A DNA stretch of 64,000 nucleotides from Nocardioides baculatus (GTDB taxonomy: Bacteria > Actinomycetota > Actinomycetes > Propionibacteriales > Nocardioidaceae): positions 620,001 to 684,000 of the forward strand of contig NZ_JAERSG010000001.1 of NCBI RefSeq assembly GCF_016735675.1, read 5' to 3'. Shown here in pieces: positions 7,609-16,240 of the stretch. Below the pieces are notes generated by a model. The model saw nothing but the letters and a program-made list of their open reading frames with translations, was not told where the DNA came from and searched no databases. Every line of letters starts with the position of its first letter. Position 1 is the stretch's first letter. A program made the position numbers and the translations under genes.

Positions 7609-9273
7609 ATGGCCCGTCGTCGCCTGCTCGTCCCACTGGCCGCCCTCGCGGTGGTCACCTCGCTCGCCGCCGCCGGGTCGCCCGGCGCCGCCGCGAAGCC
7701 CAAGGCGAGCCCGCCCGACAAGGTCGTGGTCATCGTCGTCGACGCGCTCAGCAAGGAGATCGTCGAGAAGTACCACATGAAGAACGTCGAGAAGCTCATG
7801 CAGCAGGGCGTCGACACCCCGAACGGCTACCTCGGCCACACCGGGTCGGTCACCGTCGTCACCCACAACGTCCTCACCACCGGCATGCAGCCCAAGCACA
7901 TGGGCTGGACCAACGAGGGCTACCGCGACGTCGACGGGCTCCTGCCCGGCCCCCGGGGCGGGCTCTGGCTCACCAGCAACTTCGGGGCCGCGCAGATGAC
8001 GCCGCTGCAGACGGCGGCGGGTGCCCCCCACCTCTCGGACTACCTCGACGACACCGGCAAGGTGTTCACCGTGAGCCCCAAGGCGTACGCCGCCTACGGT
8101 CTCAGCGGCCCCGGCTCGGCGAGCACCTCGGTGATCACCTTCGGCAGCAAGACCTGCCCGGTGCCCGGCGACACCACGGGCGCCACGCAACGGCGACGCG
8201 CGCCCACCGGCGTCAACGTGCCGGCATACATCTCCGCCGACTGCGGGTCGCGCTACGTCGTGGCCCGCGACACGATCTACGACACCGGCCAGCTGCCGGC
8301 CTCGCTCTACCCCGCCACCGACGACCGCTACGTCGTGGGCAACGACCCGGCGCACCGGGGTGGCGACGTCTGGGCGACCGACGCGGTGCTCGACATCATG
8401 GGCCACGAGCAGGACGGCTGGAGCGGCATCTTCGTGAGCCTGCCCGGCGTCGACAAGGCGGCCCACATGTGGGGTGGCGTCAACGACCCGGAGGGCGCGA
8501 CGCCGGGCTACGACCCGATGACGCACATGGAGTACGCCACCCGCACCGCCGACGAGCAGGTGGGCCGGATCATGCGCGCGCTCAAGGACAGCGGCGAGCT
8601 CGACAGCACCCTGGTGGTGCTGACCGCCGACCACGGCTCGGTCGCCGCGGAGGCGGGCCACTTCCACGGGACGCTGGGCGCGGGCAACGACTACGGCTAC
8701 TACAACTGGTACTACGGCGACCCGGAGAACGACGTCTTCTACGACAAGCCGCAGCCCGCGCTCCAGCCGCTGGTCGCCACCGGCAACCTGGGCTTCGCCT
8801 ACAGCGACTCCTCTCTCAACGTCTGGCTCACGGACCAGGCCCCGGCGAAGGTCGAGCAGGCCGCCACGCTCATGAAGGCGATGCCCGACGTCACCGCGGT
8901 GTGGCGACGCGACGGCGACCGCTTCACCCGCGTGACGCCGGTCCAGTACCAGCTGATGGGCAAGGCCGAGAGGGCGTGGTTCGACGCCAAGGCGCAGGAG
9001 CTCGTCGACACCCAGGCCGCGCCGTACGGGCCCGACCTGGTCGCCACGCTGCGGGACGACACGACGTACTCCGTCCTGGGCGACCACGGCGGGATCCAGC
9101 GCTCGGCGCAGCAGGTCCCGATCGTCTTCGCAGGGTCCTACCTCTCCCACCGCGACCTCGACGCCGAGGTGAAATCGGTCGACATCATGCCGACGATCCT
9201 GAAGGCGATGGGCATCACGCCGACCTTCACCCCGGACGGGACCGCCTACGCGCTGCCCCTCAAGAACAAGTAG
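7609..9273 (+). CDS. Secreted alkaline phosphatase / nucleotide pyrophosphatase-like protein
   Basis: 554 residues with a Sec signal (MARRRLLVPLAALAVVTS, cleavage near AAA at about residue 30). The mature enzyme has the alkaline-phosphatase superfamily, type I phosphodiesterase (Pfam Phosphodiest) layout. Metal ligands: VVIVVDA, then the nucleophile region TGSVTVVTHN, SLPGVDKAAHMWGG, LTADHGS and, near the C terminus, LGDHGGIQ with the last His. It probably hydrolyses phosphate mono- or diesters outside the cell. ATG at 7609 is preferred to GTG 7603 because CAGGAG (7598-7603) is correctly spaced. It is divergent from alkB and is followed by a hairpin terminator. The exact substrate is unknown. 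Confidence 0.85.
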   Translation: MARRRLLVPLAALAVVTSLAAAGSPGAAAKPKASPPDKVVVIVVDALSKEIVEKYHMKNVEKLMQQGVDTPNGYLGHTGSVTVVTHNVLTTGMQPKHMGWTNEGYRDVDGLLPGPRGGLWLTSNFGAAQMTPLQTAAGAPHLSDYLDDTGKVFTVSPKAYAAYGLSGPGSASTSVITFGSKTCPVPGDTTGATQRRRAPTGVNVPAYISADCGSRYVVARDTIYDTGQLPASLYPATDDRYVVGNDPAHRGGDVWATDAVLDIMGHEQDGWSGIFVSLPGVDKAAHMWGGVNDPEGATPGYDPMTHMEYATRTADEQVGRIMRALKDSGELDSTLVVLTADHGSVAAEAGHFHGTLGAGNDYGYYNWYYGDPENDVFYDKPQPALQPLVATGNLGFAYSDSSLNVWLTDQAPAKVEQAATLMKAMPDVTAVWRRDGDRFTRVTPVQYQLMGKAERAWFDAKAQELVDTQAAPYGPDLVATLRDDTTYSVLGDHGGIQRSAQQVPIVFAGSYLSHRDLDAEVKSVDIMPTILKAMGITPTFTPDGTAYALPLKNK

Positions 9274-9290
9274 ACCGGCGCCACCGCCCG

Positions 9291-9330
9291 CCCGGGTGCG
9301 ACGGCACGTCCACGGCCGTCGCACACCGGG
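9291..9330 (+). terminator. Rho-independent-like hairpin after the phosphodiesterase gene
   Basis: GTGCGACGGC (9296-9305) pairs perfectly with GCCGTCGCAC (9315-9324) across a 9-nt loop. Flanking CCCGG/CCGGG extends the stem with one bulge. There is no T-tract, as is common in GC-rich actinobacteria. It lies 18 bp after the stop at 9273. Confidence 0.6.
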
Positions 9331-9365
9331 CCGGACGGCGTACGCGGTGCCCTAGGGTTTGCACC

Positions 9366-10121
9366 ATGGAGCACCCCATCGGCATCGACTTCGGCGGCAC
9401 CGGCATCAAGGGCGCGCCCGTGGATCTCGAGCGCGGCGACTTCGCGCAGGACCGGGTCCGGATCGACACCCCCAAGCCGGCCGACCCGCAGTCGGTCGCC
9501 GCGGTCTTCCAGCAGATCGTCGACAGCTTCCCGTCGTCGACGACGCCGGTCGGCGTGACCGTCCCGGGCATCGTGCGACGCGGCGTGGTGCTGTCGGCCG
9601 CCAACATCGACAAGTCGTGGATCCGCGAGGACGCCGACGCGATCTTCACCGAGGCGCTCGGCCGCGAGGTGCACGTCGTCAACGACGCCGACGCGGCCGG
9701 CCTGGCCGAGGCCGAGTTCGGCGCAGCCAAGGGGCGCGACGGGCTGGTCATGGTCATCACCCTCGGCACCGGCATCGGCTCGGCCCTGATCTGGGACGGC
9801 GAGCTCGTGCCCAACACCGAGATGGGCCACCTCGAGATCGACGGTGCCGTCGCCGAGTCCCGCGCCGCCACCAGCGCGCGCGAGCGCGAGGGGCTGAGCT
9901 GGGAGGCGTGGTCCGAGCGGCTGACGGGCTACTTCCGCCACCTCGAGCGCCTCTTCACCCCCGACCTCTTCGTCGTCGGCGGCGGCGTGAGCAAGTCGTG
10001 GGAGAAGTTCGGCCACCTCATCGAGATCGAGACCGAGATCATCCCGGCCAAGCTGGAGAACCGCGCCGGCATCGTCGGCGCCGCCCTCGTCGCGCACCGC
10101 AAGGCCGGCCAGGACGACTGA
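9366..10121 (+). CDS. ppgK: Polyphosphate--glucose phosphotransferase
   Basis: 251-residue ROK-family sugar kinase. The N-terminal phosphate-binding loop is GIDFGGTGIKGAPVDL; the catalytic Asp is in VVNDADAAGLAE (about D107); the second phosphate loop TLGTGIGSALIWDG and the family mark EMGHLEIDG follow. Length and motifs match actinobacterial polyphosphate glucokinases, which phosphorylate glucose with polyphosphate and often also ATP. The usual ROK zinc-finger CxCGxxGC is absent, as expected for PpgK. The start at the ATG of MEHPIG is forced by homology; the frame is open far upstream. It stands alone, with a convergent MarR gene downstream. Confidence 0.92.
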   Translation: MEHPIGIDFGGTGIKGAPVDLERGDFAQDRVRIDTPKPADPQSVAAVFQQIVDSFPSSTTPVGVTVPGIVRRGVVLSAANIDKSWIREDADAIFTEALGREVHVVNDADAAGLAEAEFGAAKGRDGLVMVITLGTGIGSALIWDGELVPNTEMGHLEIDGAVAESRAATSAREREGLSWEAWSERLTGYFRHLERLFTPDLFVVGGGVSKSWEKFGHLIEIETEIIPAKLENRAGIVGAALVAHRKAGQDD

Positions 10122-10152
10122 GCGACGACTGAGCCACGACTGAGTCCCGGGC

Positions 10153-10653
10153 TCAGCCGCCGCCGCGCGGCGACGGCCCGGCGACCTGCTCGAAGGCCTC
10201 GGTCGCACCCCGTAGGTAGCGCTCGACGACCGCCTTCTCCTCCTCGCTGAAGGAGGCGTCGTGGCGGTCGAGCGCGGCGAACATCGGCATCAGGTGCCCG
10301 ATGATCTCGCCGCGCCCGGAGTCGGTGATGTGCAGCTCGGTGCGCCGACGGTCGACCTCGTGCGGGCGACGCTCGACGTGGCCGCGCGAGACGAGCTTGT
10401 CGACGATGCCGGTGGCGGCGGCCGTGGAGACCTCGAGGCGGCGCGCCACCTCGGCGGGACCGATCTGCTCGCGGCTCAGGTGCTCGAGGGTGACCAGCTC
10501 GCTCTCGCTCAGCCCGGCCCGCCGGGACACGGCGTGGGTGACCCGGCTGCCGGCGTTGACCAGGTCGCGCAGCGCCCGCAGCGTCGGCGGCTGCTGTGGC
10601 TCCTGCCCGCGCTCGACCCACGGCGGTGCCGTCGGCTGTCCCTGGTCCGTCAT
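10153..10653 (-). CDS. MarR-family transcriptional regulator
   Basis: 166 residues. A winged helix-turn-helix is visible: SESELVTLEHLSREQIGPAEVARRLEV as the HTH, then TGIVDKLVSRGHVERR as the recognition helix and DRRRTELHITDSG as the wing, the classical MarR order. ATG 10653 (MTDQGQ) is chosen over longer in-frame starts reaching into the intergenic operator region. It is divergent from an MMPL exporter, with operator-like repeats in the ~117 bp between them. By analogy with other marR-MMPL pairs, it probably represses the exporter and itself and releases on ligand binding. The ligand is unknown. Confidence 0.88.
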   Translation of the reverse strand: MTDQGQPTAPPWVERGQEPQQPPTLRALRDLVNAGSRVTHAVSRRAGLSESELVTLEHLSREQIGPAEVARRLEVSTAAATGIVDKLVSRGHVERRPHEVDRRRTELHITDSGRGEIIGHLMPMFAALDRHDASFSEEEKAVVERYLRGATEAFEQVAGPSPRGGG

Positions 10654-10698
10654 GACCTCGTGCCACCTCTCGTGTTGCGTCGCACCCCACCATACCGC

Positions 10699-10721
10699 TA
10701 ACTTGATGAGTAACTTGGTTA
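10699..10721. promoter_or_regulatory. Operator-like repeats between marR and the MMPL gene
   Basis: TAACTTG occurs at 10699-10705 and again at 10711-10717, exactly 12 bp apart. The second copy is part of an 11-bp dyad TAACTTGGTTA (10711-10721). The AT-rich patch stands out against the GC-rich background and lies 50 bp from the MMPL start and 46 bp from the marR start. This fits a MarR binding site; binding is inferred. Confidence 0.5.
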
Positions 10722-10770
10722 GCAACCATTCTTCCTAGTGATCTTCCCTCCCGTCACCTCAGGAGCCCCT

Positions 10771-12861
10771 GTGTCCTCCCACCGCACCCCCGCCGCGGCT
10801 CGCTTCATCACCGGACGCCGTACGGCCTGGCTCGTCGCACTCGTCCCCCTGCTGATCGCGATCGCGGTGCTCGCCCTGGTGCCCGAGGGCGAGCGCGACG
10901 CGAGCCCGACCGACACCCTCCCCGCGGGAGCCGACAGCACCCTCGCCGTGGAGCTGGCCGACCAGCTGCCCGACGACGAGGGGCAGGTCGCGATCGTGCT
11001 CTGGACCGCCGACTCGGGCGAGCTCGACCAGGCCGCGCAGGGCGCCATCACGCAGCAGGCCGTCGAGCTGCTGAAGGCCAGCGGGGGCGGCGGTGCTCCC
11101 GAGGGAGCGCCCCAGGGTGGCGCCGGTCAGTCGCCGGTGGTCGTCGCCGAGGACGGGACCGCTGCGTTCGTCGCCCTGCCGGTCACCTCGTCGTCGGCGA
11201 CCGACAACATCGACAAGGTCGAGGAGCTCCGCAAGGACCTCCGGGCCGACGCCCCCGACGGCGTCACCGTCGAGGTCACCGGTCCGGCCGGCATCCAGGC
11301 CGACATCGGCCAGGTCTTCGACGGCGCGGACTTCCGGCTGCTGCTCTCGACCGCCGCGGTCGTCGCCCTGCTCCTGATCATCACCTACCGCAGCCCGCTG
11401 CTCTGGCTGGTGCCGCTCACCGTCGTCGGCGTCGCCGACCGGCTCGCGGCCGTGGTGTCGACCAACGTGCTCGAGGTCACCGGCTTCGCGTGGGACGAGT
11501 CGACGGTCGGCATCCTCAGCGTGCTGGTCTTCGGCGCCGGCACCGACTACGCGCTGCTGCTCATCTCGCGCTACCGCGACGAGCTCAAGACCACCGACTC
11601 GCGCCACGAGGCGATGGCGCACGCCCTGGCCCGCACCACCGAGGCGGTCCTCTCGAGCGCGACGACCGTCGTGCTCGGTCTCCTCACCCTGGTCCTCTCG
11701 GCCATCCCGACCACCCGCGGCCTCGGCGTCGCGTGTGCGGTCGGCGTGGTCGTCGCGGCGACGTTCGCGCTCGTGGTGCTCCCGGCGGCGCTGGTCCTCT
11801 TCGGCCGCTGGATCTTCTGGCCGCGCGTGCCGCACGTCGGGGACACCGTGCTCGTCGACTCGAACTCGCTCTGGCACCGCGTCGGCGACGCCGTGGCCCG
11901 CCGCCCGCGCACGTTCGTGGCCGGCACCGTCGCCGGTCTGGCCCTGCTCGCGACCGGCACGCTCTCGATCACGACCGGGCTCGATCCCGCCGACCAGTTC
12001 CTCCAGCGGCCCGAGGCCATCTCGGCGGCCGAGCGTCTCGGTGAGTCCTTTCCGGCCGGTACGAGCGACCCGGTGCAGGTGGTCACCCGTGCCACCCCGG
12101 ACGAGGTGCTGAAGGCCGTCGAGCAGGTCGACGGCGTCGACTCCGCGAGGGTCACCACCACCGGTGACGGCATCGCCCGCATCGACGCCGTACCCGACGC
12201 GACACCCGGCAGCGACGCCGCGCAGGCCGTCGTGGTCGACGTACGCGCCGCGGTGGCGGACTTCGACGACACCTACGTCGGCGGCGGCGACGCCGAGTCG
12301 CTCGACGCGGGCGACTACGCGGCGAAGGACCGGCTGGTGATCCTGCCGCTGATCCTCGCCCTCGTGCTGGGCGCGCTGCTCCTGCTGCTGCGCTCGGTCG
12401 TGGCGCCGCTGCTGCTCGTCGCGACGGTGGTGGCGACGTACGCCGCCAGCATGGGCGCGTCGTGGTGGCTCTTCCGCTCGGTCTTCGGCTTCGACGCGAT
12501 GGACACCGGGGTGCCGCTCCTGGCGTTCCTGTTCCTCGTCGCGCTGGGCGTCGACTACAACATCTTCCTCGTCACCCGCGCCCGCGAGGAGGCGCGCGAG
12601 CACGGCACCCGGACGGGCATGCTCCGTGCGCTGACCGCCACCGGTGGCGTGATCACCAGCGCGGGCATCCTGCTGGCCGCGGTGTTCGCCGTCCTCGGGG
12701 TCCTGCCGCTCGTGGTGCTCGCCCAGCTCGGCGCGATCATCTTCGTCGGCGTGCTGCTCGACACCCTCGTCGTACGCACGGTGCTGGTGCCCGCGCTCGC
12801 CCTGACCCTCGGCGACCGGTTCTGGTGGCCGCGGAAGGTCAGCGAGAAGGTCTCGGGCTAG
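10771..12861 (+). CDS. MMPL/RND-family membrane transporter
   Basis: 696 residues arranged as two repeats, each with one TM helix, a large extracytoplasmic loop and a five-helix bundle. The first bundle carries GILSVLVFGAGTDYALLLISRYRDEL, and the second the matching LLAFLFLVALGVDYNIFLVTRAREE; both hold the GxxxDY motif of MMPL proteins that relays protons. The family exports lipids or hydrophobic drugs with the proton motive force. GTG 10771 (SSHRTP) is preferred over GTG 10738 because AGGAG (10761-10765) is well placed. It is divergent from a MarR regulator that probably controls it, and a perfect palindrome terminates it. Substrate unknown. Confidence 0.9.
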   Translation: MSSHRTPAAARFITGRRTAWLVALVPLLIAIAVLALVPEGERDASPTDTLPAGADSTLAVELADQLPDDEGQVAIVLWTADSGELDQAAQGAITQQAVELLKASGGGGAPEGAPQGGAGQSPVVVAEDGTAAFVALPVTSSSATDNIDKVEELRKDLRADAPDGVTVEVTGPAGIQADIGQVFDGADFRLLLSTAAVVALLLIITYRSPLLWLVPLTVVGVADRLAAVVSTNVLEVTGFAWDESTVGILSVLVFGAGTDYALLLISRYRDELKTTDSRHEAMAHALARTTEAVLSSATTVVLGLLTLVLSAIPTTRGLGVACAVGVVVAATFALVVLPAALVLFGRWIFWPRVPHVGDTVLVDSNSLWHRVGDAVARRPRTFVAGTVAGLALLATGTLSITTGLDPADQFLQRPEAISAAERLGESFPAGTSDPVQVVTRATPDEVLKAVEQVDGVDSARVTTTGDGIARIDAVPDATPGSDAAQAVVVDVRAAVADFDDTYVGGGDAESLDAGDYAAKDRLVILPLILALVLGALLLLLRSVVAPLLLVATVVATYAASMGASWWLFRSVFGFDAMDTGVPLLAFLFLVALGVDYNIFLVTRAREEAREHGTRTGMLRALTATGGVITSAGILLAAVFAVLGVLPLVVLAQLGAIIFVGVLLDTLVVRTVLVPALALTLGDRFWWPRKVSEKVSG

Positions 12862-12876
12862 GGAGGCCACGGGGTC

Positions 12877-12910
12877 TGTCGGAGTCCCCGCACGTGCGGG
12901 GACTCCGACA
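12877..12910 (+). terminator. 34-nt perfect palindrome after the MMPL gene
   Basis: The 34 bases read identically on both strands (arms TGTCGGAGTCCCCGCAC and its complement meeting at 12893/12894). As RNA it folds to a stem of about 15 bp with a tetraloop. It lies 15 bp after the MMPL stop and 79 bp from the convergent malic enzyme stop. It probably works as a bidirectional terminator. Confidence 0.6.
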
Positions 12911-12989
12911 CTTGGTGGCCGTTGCAACCCCCTCCGAGTGTCCGACTCGCCCGCCCAGCACGCCGTGATGTCAGCGGAGCGAGCGGTAC

Positions 12990-14369
12990 TTAGCTCTCGC
13001 GGCCGCTGATCGCGGAGGCGACGCGCTTGGTCACGTCGGGGTGGAACACGCTCGGGATGATGAAGGCCGGGTGGAGCTCCTCGGCGCTGACCGTGTCGGC
13101 GATCGCCTTGGCCGCGCGGAGGAGCATGTCGACCGTGACGTCCTCGGCGCCGGCGTCGAGCAGGCCGCGGAAGACACCGGGGAAGGCCAGCACGTTGTTG
13201 ATCTGGTTGGGGTAGTCCGAGCGGCCCGACGCGACGACCGCGGCGTACTTCCCGGCCTCGGCGGGGTCGACCTCCGGGTCGGGGTTGGCCAGGGCGAAGA
13301 CGACGGGCTTGGGCGCCATCGTCGGGATCCACTCGGCGTCGAGGATGTTGGGCGCGGAGACACCGACGAACACGTCGGCGTCGACGAGCACCTCCTGCAG
13401 CGAGCCGGTCGCGCGACGCGGGTTGGTGGCGGCGGCGAGATCGGTGTGCGCGGCGGACAGCGAGGAGTCGTCGGCCGACAGCGCCCCGTCCCGGTCGACC
13501 ACCACGACGTCCTGCGCACCGGCGGCGAGCAGCAGCGTCACGATCGCGGTGCCCGCGGCGCCTGCTCCCGACACCACGATCCGTACGGTCTCCAGCGACT
13601 TGTCGACGCAGCGCAGCGCGTTGGTCAGCGCGGCGAGCACGACGATGGCGGTGCCGTGCTGGTCGTCGTGGAAGACCGGGATGTCGAGGGACTCGCGCAG
13701 CCGGCGCTCGATCTCGAAGCAGCGCGGCGCGGCGATGTCCTCGAGGTTGATCCCCCCGAAGCCGGGCGCGATCATCTCGACCGCGCGGACGATCTCGTCG
13801 GTGTCCTGGGTGGCCAGGCAGATCGGCCACGCGTCGATGTCGGCGAACCGCTTGAACAGCGCGGCCTTGCCCTCCATCACCGGCATCGCGGCGCCCGGCC
13901 CGATGTTGCCGAGTCCGAGCACGGCGGAGCCGTCGGTGACGACCGCGACCGAGTTGCCCTTGATCGTGAGCTTGCGGACGTCCTCGGGGTTCTCGTAGAT
14001 CGCCATCGAGACCCGGCCGACGCCGGGCGTGTAGGCCATCGACAGGTCGTCACGGGTGCGCAGCGGCACCTTGCTGTTGACCGAGATCTTCCCGCCGAGG
14101 TGCAGCAGGAACGTGCGGTCGCTGACCTTGTGCACCGTCACGCCCTCGACGCCGGCCACCGCGGCGACCAGCTCCTCGGAGTGCGAGGCGTCGGAGGCCG
14201 AGCAGGTCACGTCGACCACGAGCCGGTCGTGGCGCGACTCGGTCACGTCGATCGCGGTCACCACACCGCCCGACGCGGCGATCTGGGTCGCGACGGCACC
14301 GACGACGCCGTGGTCGGGTGCGGTGTACAGCCGCATGGTGATCGAGTACGACGACGCAGTGGCTGCCAT
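12990..14369 (-). CDS. NAD(P)-dependent malic enzyme with N-terminal ACT-like domain
   Basis: 459 residues. Residues 1-90 form an ACT-like ligand-binding domain ([19 protein letters not shown]). The malic-enzyme body then has [22 protein letters not shown] with the catalytic Tyr, [20 protein letters not shown], the metal-binding region [10 protein letters not shown], and the cofactor loop [11 protein letters not shown]. It decarboxylates malate to pyruvate and CO2 with NAD(P)H production, linking the TCA cycle to gluconeogenesis or lipogenesis. ATG 14369 (MAATAS) is used since GGAGGG lies ~8 nt upstream; GTG 14378 would overlap that site. The ACT domain suggests allosteric control by an amino acid or another small ligand (inference). 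It is divergent from a small GNAT gene. Confidence 0.93.
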   Translation of the reverse strand: MAATASSYSITMRLYTAPDHGVVGAVATQIAASGGVVTAIDVTESRHDRLVVDVTCSASDASHSEELVAAVAGVEGVTVHKVSDRTFLLHLGGKISVNSKVPLRTRDDLSMAYTPGVGRVSMAIYENPEDVRKLTIKGNSVAVVTDGSAVLGLGNIGPGAAMPVMEGKAALFKRFADIDAWPICLATQDTDEIVRAVEMIAPGFGGINLEDIAAPRCFEIERRLRESLDIPVFHDDQHGTAIVVLAALTNALRCVDKSLETVRIVVSGAGAAGTAIVTLLLAAGAQDVVVVDRDGALSADDSSLSAAHTDLAAATNPRRATGSLQEVLVDADVFVGVSAPNILDAEWIPTMAPKPVVFALANPDPEVDPAEAGKYAAVVASGRSDYPNQINNVLAFPGVFRGLLDAGAEDVTVDMLLRAAKAIADTVSAEELHPAFIIPSVFHPDVTKRVASAISGRES

Positions 14370-14430
14370 GTCGAGCACCCTCCCCCTCGCTCGGGGTTAC
14401 GCACAAGTCACCTGCGCCTAGGCTCGGGTT

Positions 14431-14709
14431 GTGGACATAGTGTTCGTCGACTCCCCCGACCACCACCGCTACGAGCTGCGCTCCGGCGACGACCTCGTCG
14501 GCCTCCTCGCCTATCGCCTGGGCGACGGCGTGATCACGCTCGTGCACACCGAGGTGCGGGACGAGTACGCCGGCCAGGGGCACGCCGCGACCCTCGCCCG
14601 GGGCGCGCTCGACGACGCCCGGTCGCGCGGGCTGCGGGTCGTGCCGTCGTGCCCCTACGTGGCGTCGTACATCGAGAAGCACCCGGACTACGCCGACCTC
14701 GTCGACTGA
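14431..14709 (+). CDS. Small GNAT-fold acetyltransferase-like protein (NATD1/YjdJ type)
   Basis: 92-residue single-domain protein of the minimal N-acetyltransferase family COG2388. The acetyl-CoA pyrophosphate loop reads VRDEYAGQGHAATLARGAL, and the conserved C-terminal signature VPSCPYVASYIEKHPDY is present. These proteins are cytoplasmic; their substrates are mostly unknown. The start is GTG at 14431, since the first beta strand begins there. The gene is monocistronic, divergent from malic enzyme and convergent with the beta-helix gene (14 bp apart). Confidence 0.85.
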   Translation: MDIVFVDSPDHHRYELRSGDDLVGLLAYRLGDGVITLVHTEVRDEYAGQGHAATLARGALDDARSRGLRVVPSCPYVASYIEKHPDYADLVD

Positions 14710-14723
14710 GGTGGCGCGATCCC

Positions 14724-15737
14724 TCAGCGCACCGTGCTGTCGGTGATCGTCCGGCTCGCGCCGAGGAAGAAGATCCCGGGCAGCGTCTCGAAGCCCTCGC
14801 TCGGGTTGTCGGCCAGCTGCGAGCCGTCGATCGTCAGGGTGCCGGTGCGGTCGTTGGAGACGAAGAAGATCGCGCCGCCGCCCTCGCGGGCGTGGTTGCC
14901 GGTGATCGTGGAGTCCTGGACGCGCAGGTGGATCGCGTCGCCGTCCAGGTAGATCGCGCCGCCCGATCCGCCGCCGGGGGTGCCGGTGCGCTGCGGGTTG
15001 GCGCCCCGCCCGATCGCGCGGTTGTCGGTGAAGGTGGACCCGGAGATCCGCCAGGACACCCCGATGCTGCTCAGCGCCGCGCCGTTGCTGCACCGGCCCC
15101 CGGTGAAGGTCGAGCGGCGGACGACCACCGCGCGGTCGGCGTACTGGTCGAGGACGCGGACGGCACCGCCACCGAGGTCGGGGCCGGTCCGGTCGCAGCG
15201 GTTGCCGACGAACTGCGAGTCGATGATCTTCAGCCGGCCGCCGCGGACGAAGATCGCGCCGCCGCCACCGCCGTCGGTGGTCTCGCCGGTCGCGTCGCCG
15301 TCGGCGAGGCGGATCCGCCTCACGACGAGCCGCGGCTCGGCCTGGTCGTTGCAGTGCGACGTCGTCCAGACCTGGGCGCGGTCGCAGGTGTTCATGTAGA
15401 GGATCCGGCGCTCACCCCCGCCGCTGAGCGTGACGAGCCCGCCGCCGTCGAGCACCACGGACGCGGAGGTGTTGACGACCTTGGCCGTCCGCTTCATCTC
15501 GATCGTCACGGGCTGCGGGCCGCAGTCGAACGTGATCACGCCACCCCTGGCCACGGCCCGTACGACGGCGCGCGAGGTGCACGAGGCAGGGGTGCCGGTG
15601 CCGACGACCGTTCCGCCCGTCCTGGCGACCGATGGTTGAGGAGGGCGCGCAGCGCCCGTCACGAAACCGGAGGAGGGAGCAGCCGACGCCACCGCCACCG
15701 CGACGACCGCCGCCGCGAGGACCCCGGCCCGCCTCAC
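14724..15737 (-). CDS. Secreted right-handed beta-helix (pectate-lyase-like) protein
   Basis: 337 residues with a signal peptide (MRRAGVLAAAVVAVAVASA). The mature part has repeats typical of parallel beta-helix proteins: GGGGAIFVRGGRLKIIDSQF, GGGAVRVLDQ, GSGGAIYLDGD and GGGAIFFVSND, each followed by a strand such as RVQDSTITGNHA. This is the choice-of-anchor/polymorphic outer-membrane-like layout, often found in extracellular carbohydrate-active or adhesion proteins. Catalytic residues cannot be assigned. The start is GTG 15737, right after the stop of the glutathione peroxidase gene (15740-15742), so translational coupling is likely. The long in-frame extension upstream is rejected because it lies inside gpx. 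Confidence 0.75.
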   Translation of the reverse strand: MRRAGVLAAAVVAVAVASAAPSSGFVTGAARPPQPSVARTGGTVVGTGTPASCTSRAVVRAVARGGVITFDCGPQPVTIEMKRTAKVVNTSASVVLDGGGLVTLSGGGERRILYMNTCDRAQVWTTSHCNDQAEPRLVVRRIRLADGDATGETTDGGGGGAIFVRGGRLKIIDSQFVGNRCDRTGPDLGGGAVRVLDQYADRAVVVRRSTFTGGRCSNGAALSSIGVSWRISGSTFTDNRAIGRGANPQRTGTPGGGSGGAIYLDGDAIHLRVQDSTITGNHAREGGGAIFFVSNDRTGTLTIDGSQLADNPSEGFETLPGIFFLGASRTITDSTVR

Positions 15738-15739
15738 GG

Positions 15740-16216
15740 CTACAGCGCCTTCTCGATGTCCTTGCTGAGCTTCTCGGGCTCGGTGGTGGGCGCGTAGCGG
15801 CTGATCACCTGGCCGTCGCGGCCGACGAGGAACTTGGTGAAGTTCCACTTGATCTTGCTGCCGAGCATCCCGCCCTTGGAGTCCTTCAGCCACTCGAAGA
15901 GCGGGTGGGCGCCGTCGCCGTTGACCTCGACCTTGCTGAACAGCGGGAACGTCACGCCGAAGTTGCGCTCGCAGAAGTCGGAGATCTCCGCCTCGTCACC
16001 CGGCTCCTGGTTGCCGAACTGGTCGCACGGGAAGCCGAGGACGACGAGGCCCTGGTCCGCGTAGGTGTCCTGCAGCTGCTGGAGGCCCTTGTACTGGCCG
16101 GTGAACCCGCACTGCGAGGCGGTGTTCACGACGAGCACGACCTTGCCGTCGTACTGCGAGAGGTCGGTGTCCGTGCCGTCGATCGCCGGCGCCGAGAAGT
16201 CGGAGAGAGTCGTCAT
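15740..16216 (-). CDS. Glutathione peroxidase-family thiol peroxidase
   Basis: 158 residues of the thioredoxin-fold GPx family. The three family boxes are present: VNTASQCGFTGQY with peroxidatic Cys36 (Cys in place of selenocysteine), GFPCDQFGNQEPG with the second Cys, and KWNFTKFLV with the conserved Trp and Asn. Actinobacteria usually reduce such enzymes through thioredoxin rather than glutathione, so this is probably a thioredoxin-dependent hydroperoxidase in the cytoplasm. The beta-helix gene follows with no gap. A possible weak terminator is not visible. Confidence 0.93.
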   Translation of the reverse strand: MTTLSDFSAPAIDGTDTDLSQYDGKVVLVVNTASQCGFTGQYKGLQQLQDTYADQGLVVLGFPCDQFGNQEPGDEAEISDFCERNFGVTFPLFSKVEVNGDGAHPLFEWLKDSKGGMLGSKIKWNFTKFLVGRDGQVISRYAPTTEPEKLSKDIEKAL

Positions 16217-16240
16217 GCTCCCGAGTCTGCCACCCGGGTC

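Noticed and set aside
10759..13830. Long - strand open frame opposite the MMPL gene and into malic enzyme
   Set aside because: Antisense shadow; the residues are Arg/Asp/Glu-rich repeats without motifs, whereas MMPL and malic enzyme are clear.
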